Origin: Plantago elongata
Lineage: Eukaryota > Streptophyta > Magnoliopsida > Lamiales > Plantaginaceae
Reading direction: 5' to 3'
NCBI GenBank assembly: GCA_036897095.1
Contig: JAYMSP010001473.1
Coordinates: 1 to 31,733 of the forward strand
Length of the DNA: 31,733 nt
Made by a program: the position numbers and the translations under genes. Below, one piece after another: positions 31,646 to 31,733 of this stretch. The first letter of the stretch is position 1. Every line of letters starts with the position of its first letter. The notes under the pieces are model-generated. The model was given only the letters and a program-made list of their open reading frames with translations. It was not told the origin of the DNA and searched no databases.

Positions 31646-31733
31646 GAGTTATGTGTGTTGAAGGTATGTCACTGGGTGGACATCTTGCAGCCAGTGGGAG
31701 CGCAGCAGTAACTTCTTCGCAATCACAAGATGA

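Larger units (their letters stand above)
30810..31733 (+). mobile_element. 5' part of an internally deleted Copia LTR retrotransposon (runs off the window)
   Basis: The sequence before 31382 looks like a 5' LTR and leader: a TATA box at 31064-31071, then a pyrimidine-rich leader with CTTCCTTCTCTCTTTTTCTC. The ATG at 31382 opens a Copia gag-like start ending NHGEKLEKF. From there the frame jumps straight into VSRNATFLEDDY...IELEEIQEP, which in Copia polyproteins lies between integrase and reverse transcriptase. The middle (most of gag, protease and integrase) is therefore missing. The LTR start near 30810 is an estimate and I could not identify a primer-binding site. Confidence 0.65.

Overview
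This window is nuclear DNA of a flowering plant, very probably a eudicot. Intergenic DNA is AT-rich, genes have GT-AG introns, and the protein families are plant-typical: an alpha-expansin, a plant rhomboid-like protease with a Cys-rich tail, a plant half-size ABCG transporter and an extensin. Plant LINE, hAT, PIF/Harbinger and Copia elements lie between them. I cannot name the species.

Layout, left to right. About 330-4532 is a badly decayed LINE (+ strand) with remnants of ORF1 zinc knuckle, endonuclease, reverse transcriptase and zf-RVT. About 4560-5890 looks like the 3' LTR end of a Sirevirus-like Copia element (- strand). 6434-6855 is a compact gene unit for a small secreted six-cysteine peptide, with TATA box and poly(A) signal but one frameshift. 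7320-7910 is an unusual foldback region whose core is an array of short palindromes. 8544-9611 is a non-autonomous hAT element with an 8-bp target duplication. 10347-11238 is a 5'-truncated LINE (- strand). 11784-14745 is a complete three-exon alpha-expansin gene (- strand). 15927-16673 is a probable old DNA transposon. 17007-20439 is a complete six-exon rhomboid-like gene (- strand, 388 aa), with a 5S-rRNA-like, Cassandra-type fragment in intron 1. 21259-21511 is a Tourist-like MITE. 22771-24699 is an intronless ABCG transporter gene (- strand, 642 aa). 26136-28131 is a complete but dead PIF/Harbinger element. 28671-30398 is an extensin pseudogene (- strand) split by a 439-bp hAT MITE. About 30810-31733 is the start of an internally deleted Copia element (+ strand).

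Three host genes look intact: expansin (wall loosening), rhomboid-like intramembrane protease (secretory membranes) and ABCG exporter. They are independent transcription units rather than a pathway cluster. The extensin is clearly dead. The small cysteine-rich peptide gene is either recently dead or carries a sequencing error. No operon-like or undescribed multi-gene system is visible. The most unusual features are the palindrome array, the frameshifted peptide gene, the 5S-like intronic fragment and the rearranged Copia gag/pre-RT junction.
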